DNA of 64,000 bases from Bradyrhizobium erythrophlei. GTDB lineage: Bacteria > Pseudomonadota > Alphaproteobacteria > Rhizobiales > Xanthobacteraceae. How positions within the stretch are numbered: position 1 is the stretch's first letter; each line of letters starts with the position of its first letter. Position numbers and translations under genes: made by a program. The stretch covers positions 8,359,501 to 8,423,500 of the forward strand of contig FSRD01000001.1 in assembly GCA_900129675.1 (NCBI GenBank), in the 5' to 3' direction. Below the pieces are notes generated by a model. It worked only from the letters and a program-made list of their open reading frames with translations, made no database searches and was not told the origin of the DNA. This document shows, in pieces, positions 37,664 to 45,699 of the stretch.

Positions 37664-37764
37664 AGAGCGTTTTCAAGCGAAGTGGGTACCGGTTCGCGTG
37701 AAGAAAACGCGTCAAAACCAGGAGTCCGGAGCTTCGGTTCTGATTCAATCAGAACCGAAGCTCT
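37664..37764. repeat. Dispersed AGAGC...GCTCT repeat, copy B
   Basis: Starts AGAGCGTTTTCAAGCGAAGT, includes GAAGAAAACGCGTCAAAACC and ends in a perfect hairpin CTTCGGTTCTGATTCAATCAGAACCGAAG. Same family as 34290-34412 but opposite orientation. It ends 11 bp before the next start codon, so the hairpin lies just upstream of that gene's ribosome binding site. Confidence 0.85.
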
Positions 37765-37775
37765 GGGAAGGAACC

Positions 37776-38414
37776 ATGAAAAAATCAGCCGCCGAGATCA
37801 TTCGTGAGTATGGACCCCTGCCGGGCATCGACCGCATCGGCGGGGTTACGTTTGACGGCCAGCACGTCTGGCTTGCGTGCGGAGACAAGTTGAACGCGCT
37901 CGATCCCGCGAGCGGCAAGACGGTGCGCGCGATCGATGTCGCAGCCCATGCGGGAACGGCCTTCGACGGCCGGCATCTGTTCCAGATCGCCGAGGATCGC
38001 ATCCAGAAGATCGACCCGGACACCGGCCGTGTGCTCTCAACGATCCCAGCGCCCGGCGGCGGCGGAGACTCCGGGCTTGCCTGGGCCGAAGGCACGCTCT
38101 GGGTCGGGCAGCATCGGGAGCGCAAGATCCATCAAATCGATCCGCAAACGGGTGCGATCCTGCGCACCATCGAGTCCAACCGCTTCGTCACCGGCGTCAC
38201 CTGGGTCGACGGCGAACTCTGGCACGCCACCTGGGAAGGAGACGCCTCCGATGTGAGGCGGATCGATCCCGAAACCGGAGAGGTCTTGGAGCGGCTCGAG
38301 ATGCCGCCCGGCGTCGCCGTGTCCGGCCTCGAGTCCGATGGCGGCGATCAATTCTTCTGCGGCGGCGGGGGGAGCGGAAAGCTGCGAGCTGTCCGCCGGC
38401 CGAAGCGAGGCTGA
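37776..38414 (+). CDS. YncE/glutamine-cyclotransferase-like beta-propeller protein
   Basis: A 212-residue cytoplasmic protein (no signal peptide) of repeated ~45-residue blades: VWLACGDKLNALDPASGKTV, LFQIAEDRIQKIDPDTGRV, LWVGQHRERKIHQIDPQTGA and LWHATWEGDASDVRRIDPET. This is the pattern of PQQ/YncE-like or glutamine cyclotransferase-like propellers. No catalytic site is recognised. GGGAAGG precedes ATG 37776, next to repeat copy B. Confidence 0.8.
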   Translation: MKKSAAEIIREYGPLPGIDRIGGVTFDGQHVWLACGDKLNALDPASGKTVRAIDVAAHAGTAFDGRHLFQIAEDRIQKIDPDTGRVLSTIPAPGGGGDSGLAWAEGTLWVGQHRERKIHQIDPQTGAILRTIESNRFVTGVTWVDGELWHATWEGDASDVRRIDPETGEVLERLEMPPGVAVSGLESDGGDQFFCGGGGSGKLRAVRRPKRG

Positions 38415-38427
38415 GCGGCCTGCCGGC

Positions 38428-39000
38428 TCAACTATCCACCGGCTTGTCCGAATCCCCCGAGAGCAGGCGAGGATACAGCGGCTTGAAGGCAAACTTGTCG
38501 TCGCCCTTGCCCCGGTCGAAGCGGAGCACGACGTCAAAGCGGTCGCCATCCCACTTGGTGGGCAGCTTGCCTTTGCTGACCGGAATCCGCGGCAGGATGT
38601 CGGAAATGATCGCGTTGTGCTCCCAGCACACCAGCGCGACGCCTTTCAGCGCCAGCAGCGCGTTCACCAGGTGTTTTTCGTCACCCTTGCCGAAGCCTTC
38701 CTTGGGCGTCAGCTTGAGCCGGGCCGCCAGCGCCGAGATGGTTTCGGCGGGACGACGGCTCGGCCCCTTGTTCGGATCGTTCTTCGCGCCGGGCGTGGCG
38801 GCGTAGATCACCTGCGGCGCCGGATAATCCTTGTCGGAAAGCCCGGCGCCAAACAAGGCGGTCCAGGCGCCGGCGCGTTGCCACCCGAGGATCACCAGCG
38901 ACTCCGTGTCCGAAACGCCATTATCCATTAAGCCCGGCCCGGGCCAGGCCTCACCGGGTTTTTCAGCATGACGAATGATAAAAATCGTGAGTGCGTCCAT
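38428..39000 (-). CDS. Histidine phosphatase superfamily protein
   Basis: A 190-residue protein starting MDALTIFIIRHAEKPGE with the RH phospho-acceptor at residues 10-11. A second catalytic His lies in LVCWEHNAIISDIL (about residue 130). It is therefore a branch-1 histidine phosphatase of unknown substrate. It converges on the propeller gene with a 13-bp gap. Confidence 0.85.
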   Translation of the reverse strand: MDALTIFIIRHAEKPGEAWPGPGLMDNGVSDTESLVILGWQRAGAWTALFGAGLSDKDYPAPQVIYAATPGAKNDPNKGPSRRPAETISALAARLKLTPKEGFGKGDEKHLVNALLALKGVALVCWEHNAIISDILPRIPVSKGKLPTKWDGDRFDVVLRFDRGKGDDKFAFKPLYPRLLSGDSDKPVDS

Positions 39001-39225
39001 CTCTGGCCTCATGGAAGTTGTCGTTCTGAAACTTTACCGAAGGATATTCCGTATCGCAACTATAGCGACGCATATCACGACATCTCTACTAAAGAATGTT
39101 TGTGTGGTTCTGCCCGTTCTCAAGGCTAACGATCACGACGGTGTGACGGCTTTGATGGGAACATTCAGCGATGGATGCAAGTCCGCATGCGCGCGGCGCG
39201 ATGCGCCCTCACCCATCCTCAGTTT

Positions 39226-40308
39226 TTAATCCTCCGGCAGCGTGAAGACCGCACAAGGCGCGGCGATGCCGCGCAAATCGTGCTCACCTAGCGCGATCAG
39301 CTTCATGTTCGTCTCGGCTGCGACCGCGCCCGAGATCAGCACGCTGCGGCCAAGCGGCCGGCATAGTCCTTCGAGTCGGCTGACAAGATTGACGGCCGGG
39401 CCGATCGCGGTGAAATCCAGCCGGTCGGCGGTGCCGATGTTGCCCCACAGCATCTCGCCGAGGTGCAACGCTGCGCCGAACGGCAGCGGCGGCAGGCCTT
39501 GCTGTTGGCGTGCCCTGTCGAGATGTGTCATTCCGGCCTGAGCCGCGCCGACGGCGCTGAGCGCAGCGTCGCAGGCGGCGGAAGGCGATCGCTCGCCGAT
39601 CGGAAAAATCGCAAGCACGCCGTCGCCGATGAATTTCAGCACCTCGCCACCGAACGCGTGAACGGCGCCGGCGATGCGGTCGAACCAGGCGTCGAGCGCT
39701 GTGACCACCGCCTCCGGCGCCATCATCTCGGACAGAGCCGTGAAATCGCGCAGATCACCAAACAGCAGCACCGCGCGGATGGTCTCGCCGGTCTGGCGCC
39801 GCAGCCGTCCCCCCAGCACCTGCGCCGCGCTGCGCCGGCCGAGATAAGCCTCGAGCAGCGCTGCGAGGGTCGACCGCGTCGCCAGCACGGCGAGCGGTGC
39901 CGCGGCAAAACGCGCCGCCTGGTGCAGCAACGCCGATTCCTGCCCGGTGAGCGGCCGCAAGATCGACCAGCCAAGCTCCGCTCCGTTCGGCGCAGAACCA
40001 GCGACATCCTGTTGCACCACCGCGCCACCAAGCCGCGTCAGCCAATCGCGGCCGACATCGTCCTGACCGGACCCGGCCGAGCCCAAAGCCTCGAAGCCCA
40101 GCGCCTCGATCACCACGCCGGTCTCCGCCCGCCATAGCCAGGTGCGGCGCGCGATCATTGGATGCGGCGCCGCCAACGTCAGAGCACCGCCGGCGAGCGG
40201 CAAATCATCGGCGATCAGCCGTGCGCCGAGCGCGGCCAGGAATTGGTCAGCGCTATCAGCGGTGCTGGCCTCGTCGAGCAGCCACGCAAGGGTGATGGGC
40301 AACTTCAT
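39226..40308 (-). CDS. Class III adenylate/guanylate cyclase domain protein
   Basis: A 360-residue protein. The first ~165 residues are an uncharacterised sensor-like region without membrane helices. The C-terminal cyclase domain has metal-binding Asp in LFGDLRDFTALSEMM (about residue 180) and GEVLKFIGDGVLAIFP (about 222), with GAALHLGEMLWGNIG following, so it probably makes a cyclic nucleotide. It is isolated and divergent from the SRPBCC gene. Confidence 0.88.
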   Translation of the reverse strand: MKLPITLAWLLDEASTADSADQFLAALGARLIADDLPLAGGALTLAAPHPMIARRTWLWRAETGVVIEALGFEALGSAGSGQDDVGRDWLTRLGGAVVQQDVAGSAPNGAELGWSILRPLTGQESALLHQAARFAAAPLAVLATRSTLAALLEAYLGRRSAAQVLGGRLRRQTGETIRAVLLFGDLRDFTALSEMMAPEAVVTALDAWFDRIAGAVHAFGGEVLKFIGDGVLAIFPIGERSPSAACDAALSAVGAAQAGMTHLDRARQQQGLPPLPFGAALHLGEMLWGNIGTADRLDFTAIGPAVNLVSRLEGLCRPLGRSVLISGAVAAETNMKLIALGEHDLRGIAAPCAVFTLPED

Positions 40309-40415
40309 GCGGAAACAATGCGGCCGCGGCGGAGACCTGTCACCATGGCATCGTTACCAAACTGGGCTCGTCCGCAGGAATGTGCTTTTATCCGGCACAT
40401 GCAAGGAGGCTTCCG

Positions 40416-40868
40416 ATGATCGAACCGCTCATCGTCCGGCGCGAGGTCCACATAGCGGCACCGCCAGCGACCGTGTTCGCTTTCCTCACCGATCCCCAGA
40501 AAATCCTGCGATGGATGGGCACGGAGGCGACCATGGAACCGCATCCGGGCGGCCTCTACCTCGTCAACGTTACCGGCAAGGACGTCGCCCGCGGCAGGTT
40601 CACCGAGGTTATTCCGGTCCACCGCCTCGCCTATAGCTTCGGCTGGGACGAGCGCGACAAAAATGTGCCGCCGGGCTCGAGCCTGATCGAAATCGACCTG
40701 ATCGATCATGAGGCGAACGGGACGCTGTTGCGCATGACCCATAGCGGCCTGCCAGACGCTGCGAGCTGCGCCAACCATGACAAGGGCTGGACCCACTATT
40801 TCGCAAGGCTGGCTCAAGCCGCCTCCGGCGGCGATCCCGGTCCCGACCCCAACCGCAAGGTAGCCTGA
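40416..40868 (+). CDS. SRPBCC (AHSA1-like) domain protein
   Basis: A 150-residue START-like/AHSA1 protein: VHIAAPPATVFAFLTDPQKI at the N-terminus, then GGLYLVNVTGKDVARGRFTE, and a C-terminal GWTHYFARLAQAASG helix. Such proteins bind hydrophobic ligands; the function here is unknown. AAGGAGG at 40403-40409 fixes ATG 40416. It is convergent with the MarR-type gene. Confidence 0.88.
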   Translation: MIEPLIVRREVHIAAPPATVFAFLTDPQKILRWMGTEATMEPHPGGLYLVNVTGKDVARGRFTEVIPVHRLAYSFGWDERDKNVPPGSSLIEIDLIDHEANGTLLRMTHSGLPDAASCANHDKGWTHYFARLAQAASGGDPGPDPNRKVA

Positions 40869-40929
40869 CCCAGTATTCCGGCTCGCTCGCGAGGCCGACG
40901 ATGGCCTCCTTGTCGACTTTGTCCGTCTC

Positions 40930-41475
40930 TCATTCCTCCTCCGCCGTCGCCTCGATCAGAGTGTCGCGGAGCGTAACGATGCTTTTCTGCAGCCGCGCGA
41001 ATTCGTCCGGCTTGAGCCCGCTCGACTTCACCAGCTTCATGTGCATGCCTTTCTCGCGCAGCCTTCGGCCGGCGTCGGTGAGGCTGACGCGCACCTGCCG
41101 CTCGTCTGCGGGATCGCGCTGCCGGCGCAAATAACCCATCGCCTCGAGCTTTTTCAGGACCGGCGTCAGCGTGTTTGATTCCAGGAACATCTTGTCGCCG
41201 AGATCGCTCACGGTCTGGCCGTCCTCCTCCCACAACGCCACGATCGCGATCCATTGCGGGTAGGTAAGCCCGAGTTCATCGAGGCCCTGCTTGTAGGCCC
41301 GCCCGTAGGCGAGGTTGGCCGAATAGATCGCAAAGCACAGGAAGTCGGCGAGGCGCCGGTCGCCCGCGGCCGGTTTCTGCCTCTGGTTATCCTTTGAATG
41401 ATCTCCGGGATTGGTCTTCGAACTGGTCTTGGCATTGCTCTTGGGATTGGTCATGGAACCGTCTTTCAGCCGCAT
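40930..41475 (-). CDS. MarR-family regulator, OhrR-like
   Basis: A 181-residue winged-helix regulator. The segment LADFLCFAIYSANLAYGRAY carries the N-terminal Cys that OhrR proteins use to sense organic peroxides. It is followed by GLTYPQWIAIVALWEEDGQTV and the recognition region ESNTLTPVLKKLEAMGYLRR. ATG 41475 has AAAGGGG upstream; ATG 41454 is an alternative. The Lys/Asn-rich N-terminal ~35 residues look unstructured. Operator-like repeats lie in the divergent promoter to its right. Confidence 0.88.
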   Translation of the reverse strand: MRLKDGSMTNPKSNAKTSSKTNPGDHSKDNQRQKPAAGDRRLADFLCFAIYSANLAYGRAYKQGLDELGLTYPQWIAIVALWEEDGQTVSDLGDKMFLESNTLTPVLKKLEAMGYLRRQRDPADERQVRVSLTDAGRRLREKGMHMKLVKSSGLKPDEFARLQKSIVTLRDTLIEATAEEE

Positions 41476-41521
41476 GGGGCGCCCCTTTCGACACGAAGAT
41501 GTGAAGTCTCGCATCCATATA

Positions 41522-41605
41522 TATCGCATCCGTTTAAATCGGAAGGGTTGACATCAGAGGGGCTTGTCATTTTATACATCGCACACGAATAGATCGTATG
41601 CGATC
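41522..41605. promoter_or_regulatory. Divergent promoter with candidate MarR/OhrR operators
   Basis: TTGACA (41548-41553) and TTTATA (41571-41576), 17 bp apart, form a strong rightward promoter. Three related motifs surround it: TATCGCATCCG (41522), CATCGCACACGAA (41577) and GATCGTATGCGATC (41592, an inverted repeat). This fits repression by the adjacent OhrR-like protein of both its own gene and the rightward genes. Confidence 0.6.
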
Positions 41606-41668
41606 GAAGACCAAAAACCGGGCTTGAGCGGGGCTTTACCCCTCTCCCGTTCATCAAGGAGCAGTTCC

Positions 41669-41947
41669 ATGACCACCATCGACAAAGCTCACTCCACCGT
41701 CAGGTCCCACACCACGTCATTCAAAGCCATCGCGGTAGCCGCATTGCTGTCGGCCCTGACGGCGACCCCGGGACTCGCCCAGGCCGCCATTCAGGAGCCG
41801 GGTGCATTCGCGTTCTTCCATCCCGATCTGGATGTTCTCAACCGCGGCGCACCTACCCCGGCGGCAAGGTTGGCCGCGGAGTTGCCGGTTTCGGCGAGCC
41901 ATATCTCGAATTTCGCGCGAATGTCAGCGCATACCAGGCACAACTGA
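41669..41947 (+). CDS. Small secreted protein of unknown function
   Basis: A 92-residue product with signal peptide (FKAIAVAALLSALTATPGLAQA) and a short mature part starting AIQEPGAFAFFHPDLDVLN. I do not recognise a family. After about residue 70 another forward frame also looks coding (ending just before the VOC gene), so the C-terminus could result from a frameshift. AAGGAG at 41656 fixes the start. It is first in the rightward unit under the candidate OhrR operators. Confidence 0.5.
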   Translation: MTTIDKAHSTVRSHTTSFKAIAVAALLSALTATPGLAQAAIQEPGAFAFFHPDLDVLNRGAPTPAARLAAELPVSASHISNFARMSAHTRHN

Positions 41948-42016
41948 ACCCCCGCTCGTTCGAGAAAACACCGCGCAGGCTGTGTGCGCGGTCCCCCAGA
42001 CATCAAGGATAGACCC

Positions 42017-42685
42017 ATGACCAATGCAACCAAGGCCCCGAAAGCACCGGCGGTCGACCTGAAACTCGAGATCGCCGTCATCCCCGTCTCCGACGTCGAT
42101 CGCGCCAAGGCGTTCTACGCCGGCCTCGGCTGGCGGCTCGACGCCGACTTCGCCGCCGGTGACGATTGGCGCGTGATCCAGTTCACGCCGCCGGGCTCGC
42201 CGGCCTCCGTCATCTTCGGCAAGAACGTCACCGCAGCAGTCCCCGGCTCCGCCCAGGGACTCTATCTGATCGTCTCCGACATCGAGGCCGCCCGCAACGA
42301 ACTGCGCAGCCGCGGTGCTGACGTCGGTGAAATCTTCCACCCCGTCGGCGACAAACACACCGGCACCGACGAGCCCTATCTGTCGGGACGGAACCGGGTC
42401 AACGGCCTGGATCCTCACCGTGGCAGCTACCGCTCCTACGCCTCGTTCAGGGATCCCGACGGCAATGGCTGGCTGCTCCAGGAAATCACCACGCGATTGC
42501 CTGGACGCGTCGATGCGCACGGCGCCAGTTTCGCCTCGCCGGCTGATCTTGCCGCTGCGCTCCGGCGTGCGGCGGCCGCGCATGGCGAACACGAGAAGCG
42601 GACCGACGGACACGATGCAAACTGGCCGGACTGGTACGCCGACTACATCGCCCGCGAGCAGGCCGGCGAGCCACTGCCAGTTTGA
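42017..42685 (+). CDS. VOC (glyoxalase/bleomycin resistance) family protein
   Basis: A 222-residue protein with a VOC domain: IAVIPVSDVDRAKAFYAGLG at the start and SFRDPDGNGWLLQEIT at the end of the fold. A C-terminal extension (LAAALRRAAAAHGEHEKR, WPDWYADYIAREQAG) follows, as in VOC proteins of redox-stress units. Reaction unknown. Second gene after the OhrR-type promoter. Confidence 0.9.
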   Translation: MTNATKAPKAPAVDLKLEIAVIPVSDVDRAKAFYAGLGWRLDADFAAGDDWRVIQFTPPGSPASVIFGKNVTAAVPGSAQGLYLIVSDIEAARNELRSRGADVGEIFHPVGDKHTGTDEPYLSGRNRVNGLDPHRGSYRSYASFRDPDGNGWLLQEITTRLPGRVDAHGASFASPADLAAALRRAAAAHGEHEKRTDGHDANWPDWYADYIAREQAGEPLPV

Positions 42686-42745
42686 GCAGCGGCCGGTTCG
42701 TCGCGAATTCACGGGCGCATATCTGAAAGACAACAGGAGGCTCAC

Positions 42746-43147
42746 ATGAAGACGATTCGAAGCACGGCTTTGGCGGCGTTGATTGTTGCAAGCGGTCTGA
42801 CGCTGCCCGCGGCGCAGGCGCAGCAGCCGGGCGTCAAGCGTACCGACCTGCAGCGGCACGATCTCAGCGCCCCCGGACGCGAGGCCGTCCAGGTCCGCGT
42901 CGATCTCGCCCCCGGCGTGGCGTTCGGCAATCACACCCATCCGGGCGAAGAGATCATCTATGTCCTCGAAGGCACGCTCGAGTATCAGCTCGAGGACAAG
43001 CCGCCTGTGACGCTCAAGGCCGGCGACGTCCTCTTCATTCCCGCCGGAACGGTCCACTCGGCGAAGAACGTCGGCAGCGGCACCGGCAGTGAACTGGCGA
43101 CCTACATCGTCGAGAAAGGCAAGCCGCTGCTCACACTGGTGAAGTGA
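42746..43147 (+). CDS. Secreted cupin-domain protein
   Basis: A 133-residue protein with signal peptide (LAALIVASGLTLPAAQAQ) and one cupin barrel. Motif 1 GNHTHPGEEIIYVLEG provides two His and a Glu, and motif 2 is GDVLFIPAGTVHSAKN. It probably binds a metal. It is located 60 bp after the VOC gene in the same orientation. Confidence 0.9.
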   Translation: MKTIRSTALAALIVASGLTLPAAQAQQPGVKRTDLQRHDLSAPGREAVQVRVDLAPGVAFGNHTHPGEEIIYVLEGTLEYQLEDKPPVTLKAGDVLFIPAGTVHSAKNVGSGTGSELATYIVEKGKPLLTLVK

Positions 43148-43178
43148 CGGCTGCTTCAGAAAGTAACAGGGGTCCAGG

Positions 43179-43274
43179 ATGATGACAACGCGAAAGCTCC
43201 TCATATTGGGTGTGCTGTTGATCGTCGTGCTCCTTGTCATAGCGCAATTCGGCCCATCGCTGCTGTTTCGATGA
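43179..43274 (+). CDS. 31-residue single-helix membrane protein
   Basis: ATG 43179 opens MMTTRKLLILGVLLIVVLLV followed by IAQFGPSLLFR and TGA: a short basic head, one transmembrane helix and a tail. A purine-rich AGG lies 2-4 bp before the start. It follows the cupin gene by 31 bp in the same direction. No family known; it is supported only by the clean helix and position. Confidence 0.5.
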   Translation: MMTTRKLLILGVLLIVVLLVIAQFGPSLLFR

Positions 43275-43393
43275 AGGAACAATGCCGCGGCCAATTCGGC
43301 TCTCGACAAGTTGAAGATATGATTATTGTCATTCCATTGATCGGCGCGGCGTAGCGACTAGCTCAATAGCAATTCCTGTTAAGGAGAAGTCCA

Positions 43394-43537
43394 ATGACCA
43401 AGCCAACCGAAGCATACCATCGCTATGAACTGGTCCACGGCGACGATGCCGACTTCGTCGCCTACCAGCGCCATCTCGGCGATGGCGTCTGGCAGACGTT
43501 TTCGACCTGGATGATCCCGCACGCGGCCTGTGACTGA
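43394..43537 (+). CDS. 47-residue hypothetical protein
   Basis: ATG 43394, 7 bp after AAGGAGA, encodes MTKPTEAYHRYELVHGDDAD and continues FVAYQRHLGDGVWQTFSTWM before ending IPHAACD. Composition and codon use look coding. The family is unknown; it may be a complete small protein or the start of a truncated gene. Confidence 0.45.
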   Translation: MTKPTEAYHRYELVHGDDADFVAYQRHLGDGVWQTFSTWMIPHAACD

Positions 43538-43578
43538 GCCAACCAATCCGGTCAACGCGAAGCCGTCTGGCAGGAACT

Positions 43579-44799
43579 TCACGCCGGCACCGGCTCTGGC
43601 TCGGCTTTCGCCGCCGGGAACGGCCTGAAGGTCAATGCGATCACGAAGGCGCCAAGGCCGAACGCCCAGGAGCCGATATAGAGCCAGGCGTAGCTGGCGA
43701 AGGTGTCGTAGATCAAACCTCCGGCCAGCGGTCCGGTCGCCATGCCGAGGCTGCCGGCCATGGCGGTGCCGCCGATCACCGTGCCCATCATCCGCAGCGG
43801 AAAATTTTCGCGCGCCAGCACTGAATAGAGCGGCATGGTGCCGGCGTAGATGAAGCCAAAGATCGCGGCGACGGCGTAGAACGCGGCAAGCTCGCGCACG
43901 AAGACATAGCAGAGCGCGCCGAACGCCTGGGCGAGCAGTCCGAGCACCAGCACGCGCTTGGCGCCGAAGCGGTCGCCGAGCAGGCCGAACGCGATACGGC
44001 CGCCCATCCCCGCGAATCCCTCCACGCTGTAGATCGTAACGGCCGATATCAGCGGGATGCCGCAGCTGACGGCATAACTCACGGTATGGATGATCGGACC
44101 CGAATGCGTGGCGCAACAGAAGAAGTTCGTCAGCAGCAGGATGATGAACTGCGGTGAGCGCAACGCTTGCCCAAGCGACATCTCGGATTGCGACGCGCTA
44201 GCGCCGGCCGGGGCGGAATGCGCAGCTTCAAGCGCCGGCGCGCGGCGAACCAAGAGCGAGACCGGGATCATGATGCAGGCAACGACCGCGGCCACGATCT
44301 GCATCGAGGTTCGCCAGTCGTGGTGCGAGACCAGCCAGGCCGCCAGCGGCGACATCGTCATCGGCGCCATGCCCATCCCTGCCGACACCAGCGAGACCGC
44401 GAGGCTGCGATGGGTGTCGAACCAGCCGGTGACGGTCGCCATCATCGGCGCGAAGATCGCGGAGATCGAGCCGCCGACCATTAGTCCGAACATGATTTGA
44501 AACGAGAGGAGCGACGTCGCCCGGCTGGCCAGCGCCAGGCTTGTCGCCAGCACGACCGACCCGGTCAGAACCACCGGGAGCGGCCCCACCCGGTCGGACA
44601 ACGTGCCCCAGGCCATGCTGGTGCAGGCCATCGCGAGAAAGCTGATCGTCATCGCGCTGGACACGCCGGTGACCGACCAGCCGGTATCCCGCGCGATCGG
44701 TTGCAGGAACACCGGCAGCGAGAACATGCCGCCGATCGCGACACAGCCGAGCAAGCCCCCGGCCGCGACAATCACCCAGCGATAGTGCGAATTGGTCAT
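43579..44799 (-). CDS. MFS transporter (monocarboxylate/OFA-like)
   Basis: A 406-residue permease with 12 hydrophobic helices. It starts MTNSHYRWVIVAAGGLLGC. The loop 2-3 motif WGTLSDRVGPLPVVL and the second-half GRIAFGLLGDRFGAKRVL suggest the oxalate/formate- or monocarboxylate-type branch. The substrate is unknown. ATG 44799 is used because the upstream in-frame extension is not hydrophobic. No regulator is adjacent. Confidence 0.88.
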   Translation of the reverse strand: MTNSHYRWVIVAAGGLLGCVAIGGMFSLPVFLQPIARDTGWSVTGVSSAMTISFLAMACTSMAWGTLSDRVGPLPVVLTGSVVLATSLALASRATSLLSFQIMFGLMVGGSISAIFAPMMATVTGWFDTHRSLAVSLVSAGMGMAPMTMSPLAAWLVSHHDWRTSMQIVAAVVACIMIPVSLLVRRAPALEAAHSAPAGASASQSEMSLGQALRSPQFIILLLTNFFCCATHSGPIIHTVSYAVSCGIPLISAVTIYSVEGFAGMGGRIAFGLLGDRFGAKRVLVLGLLAQAFGALCYVFVRELAAFYAVAAIFGFIYAGTMPLYSVLARENFPLRMMGTVIGGTAMAGSLGMATGPLAGGLIYDTFASYAWLYIGSWAFGLGAFVIALTFRPFPAAKAEPEPVPA

Positions 44800-44908
44800 T
44801 CGTGGTCTCCAATGCAGCTCCCTCTGGATGGTAGACGAACGAGACCGGCCGGAACCGACAGGCTGACGGGGGTGCGGTCGATTTTTTTGCGAGGCGGCAG
44901 CCCGGCAA

Positions 44909-45028
44909 TTAGCGACCGGCCAGTTGGCATCCCGGCTTCGGTGCAATCTCTTCCAGCGCGCGGACGGTGACGAGGTCGCAGCCCTTCGTCCTGGCGATGA
45001 ACATGATTATCGTCGCGCGGTAGTGTAC
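44909..45028 (-). pseudogene. Relic of a LivK-type binding-protein gene (3' end)
   Basis: About 39 codons ending in TAA 44911-44909 encode IIMFIARTKGCDLVTVRALE followed by EIAPKPGCQLAGR. This matches the C-terminus of the intact gene at 45700-46866 (MNMFIAKTKGSDLVTVRALG, then EIAPQPGCKLADR) on the same strand. Upstream the frame closes at once. It is therefore the remnant of a duplicated copy, now between the MFS gene and the YdeI-like gene. Confidence 0.85.
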
Positions 45029-45064
45029 GAGCTAGTGACCGGGCCCAGGCAGTGATCGCGAGGG

Positions 45065-45664
45065 TCATTTCTTGCCTTGTGGATAGATCGTTTCGCCGCG
45101 CTTGAGCATCGCGACAAAGGCCTCGATCTTCTTCTTCCGGCCGGCTTCGGTCTTCATGTTATGGGTGCGAAAGGCCAGCGCGAAGCGGTTCTGCGCACTG
45201 AGTTTCGCCAGCATTGTCTTTGCCTTGGGTTCGGCATCGATCGCGGCTTGCAGATCGTCCGGGATCTTCATCTCCTTTCCGCCCTTGTAGGCGCGCGCCC
45301 AGCGCCCGTCGGACTTGGCCTGATCGACCTCCTTTAGCCCGTGTTCAGTCATCCGGCCTTCCTTGATCAGCCGGGCGACGTTATCGACGTTGATCTGGCT
45401 CCAGATGCTTTTGCTGGTGCGCGGCGTGTAGCGCTGGAGAAAGCTCTTGTCGTCGAAACCCTTGCGGAGGCCATCGATCCATCCCCAGCAAAGTATGACG
45501 TCGATGGCTTGTTTCGGAGTGATCGATTTGATCCCCGAATCTACCTTGTAGATCTTGATCCAGATCTCACCTTCCCTGTCGTGGTGCTTGCCGAGCCACT
45601 TATGGAAGCCCTCGGCGTCACTGAACGTGCGGATATTATCGGGATTGATTTTGACGGGTGCCAT
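45065..45664 (-). CDS. YdeI/OmpD-associated family protein
   Basis: A 199-residue protein of the YdeI family: FHKWLGKHHDREGEIWIKIY, VILCWGWIDGLRKGFDDKSF, RYTPRTSKSIWSQINVDNV and a Lys-rich C-terminus (AGRKKKIEAFVAMLKRGE). The family is often called OmpD-associated and proposed to act in envelope or peptide resistance; here the role is unknown. ATG 45664 is preferred to a TTG just upstream. Confidence 0.87.
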   Translation of the reverse strand: MAPVKINPDNIRTFSDAEGFHKWLGKHHDREGEIWIKIYKVDSGIKSITPKQAIDVILCWGWIDGLRKGFDDKSFLQRYTPRTSKSIWSQINVDNVARLIKEGRMTEHGLKEVDQAKSDGRWARAYKGGKEMKIPDDLQAAIDAEPKAKTMLAKLSAQNRFALAFRTHNMKTEAGRKKKIEAFVAMLKRGETIYPQGKK

Positions 45665-45699
45665 CAACAGTCCTGCCCAGTGCGTGTAGCGCTCTGCGG

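Noticed and set aside
37776..38414. Secreted quinoprotein call for the propeller protein
   Set aside because: No signal peptide and only partial blade matches; kept as a YncE/cyclotransferase-like propeller.
39013..39225. CTAACGATCACGACGG stretch resembling the end of the Lin0512 gene
   Set aside because: The match is only about 12-15 bases and the surrounding codons do not continue the similarity.
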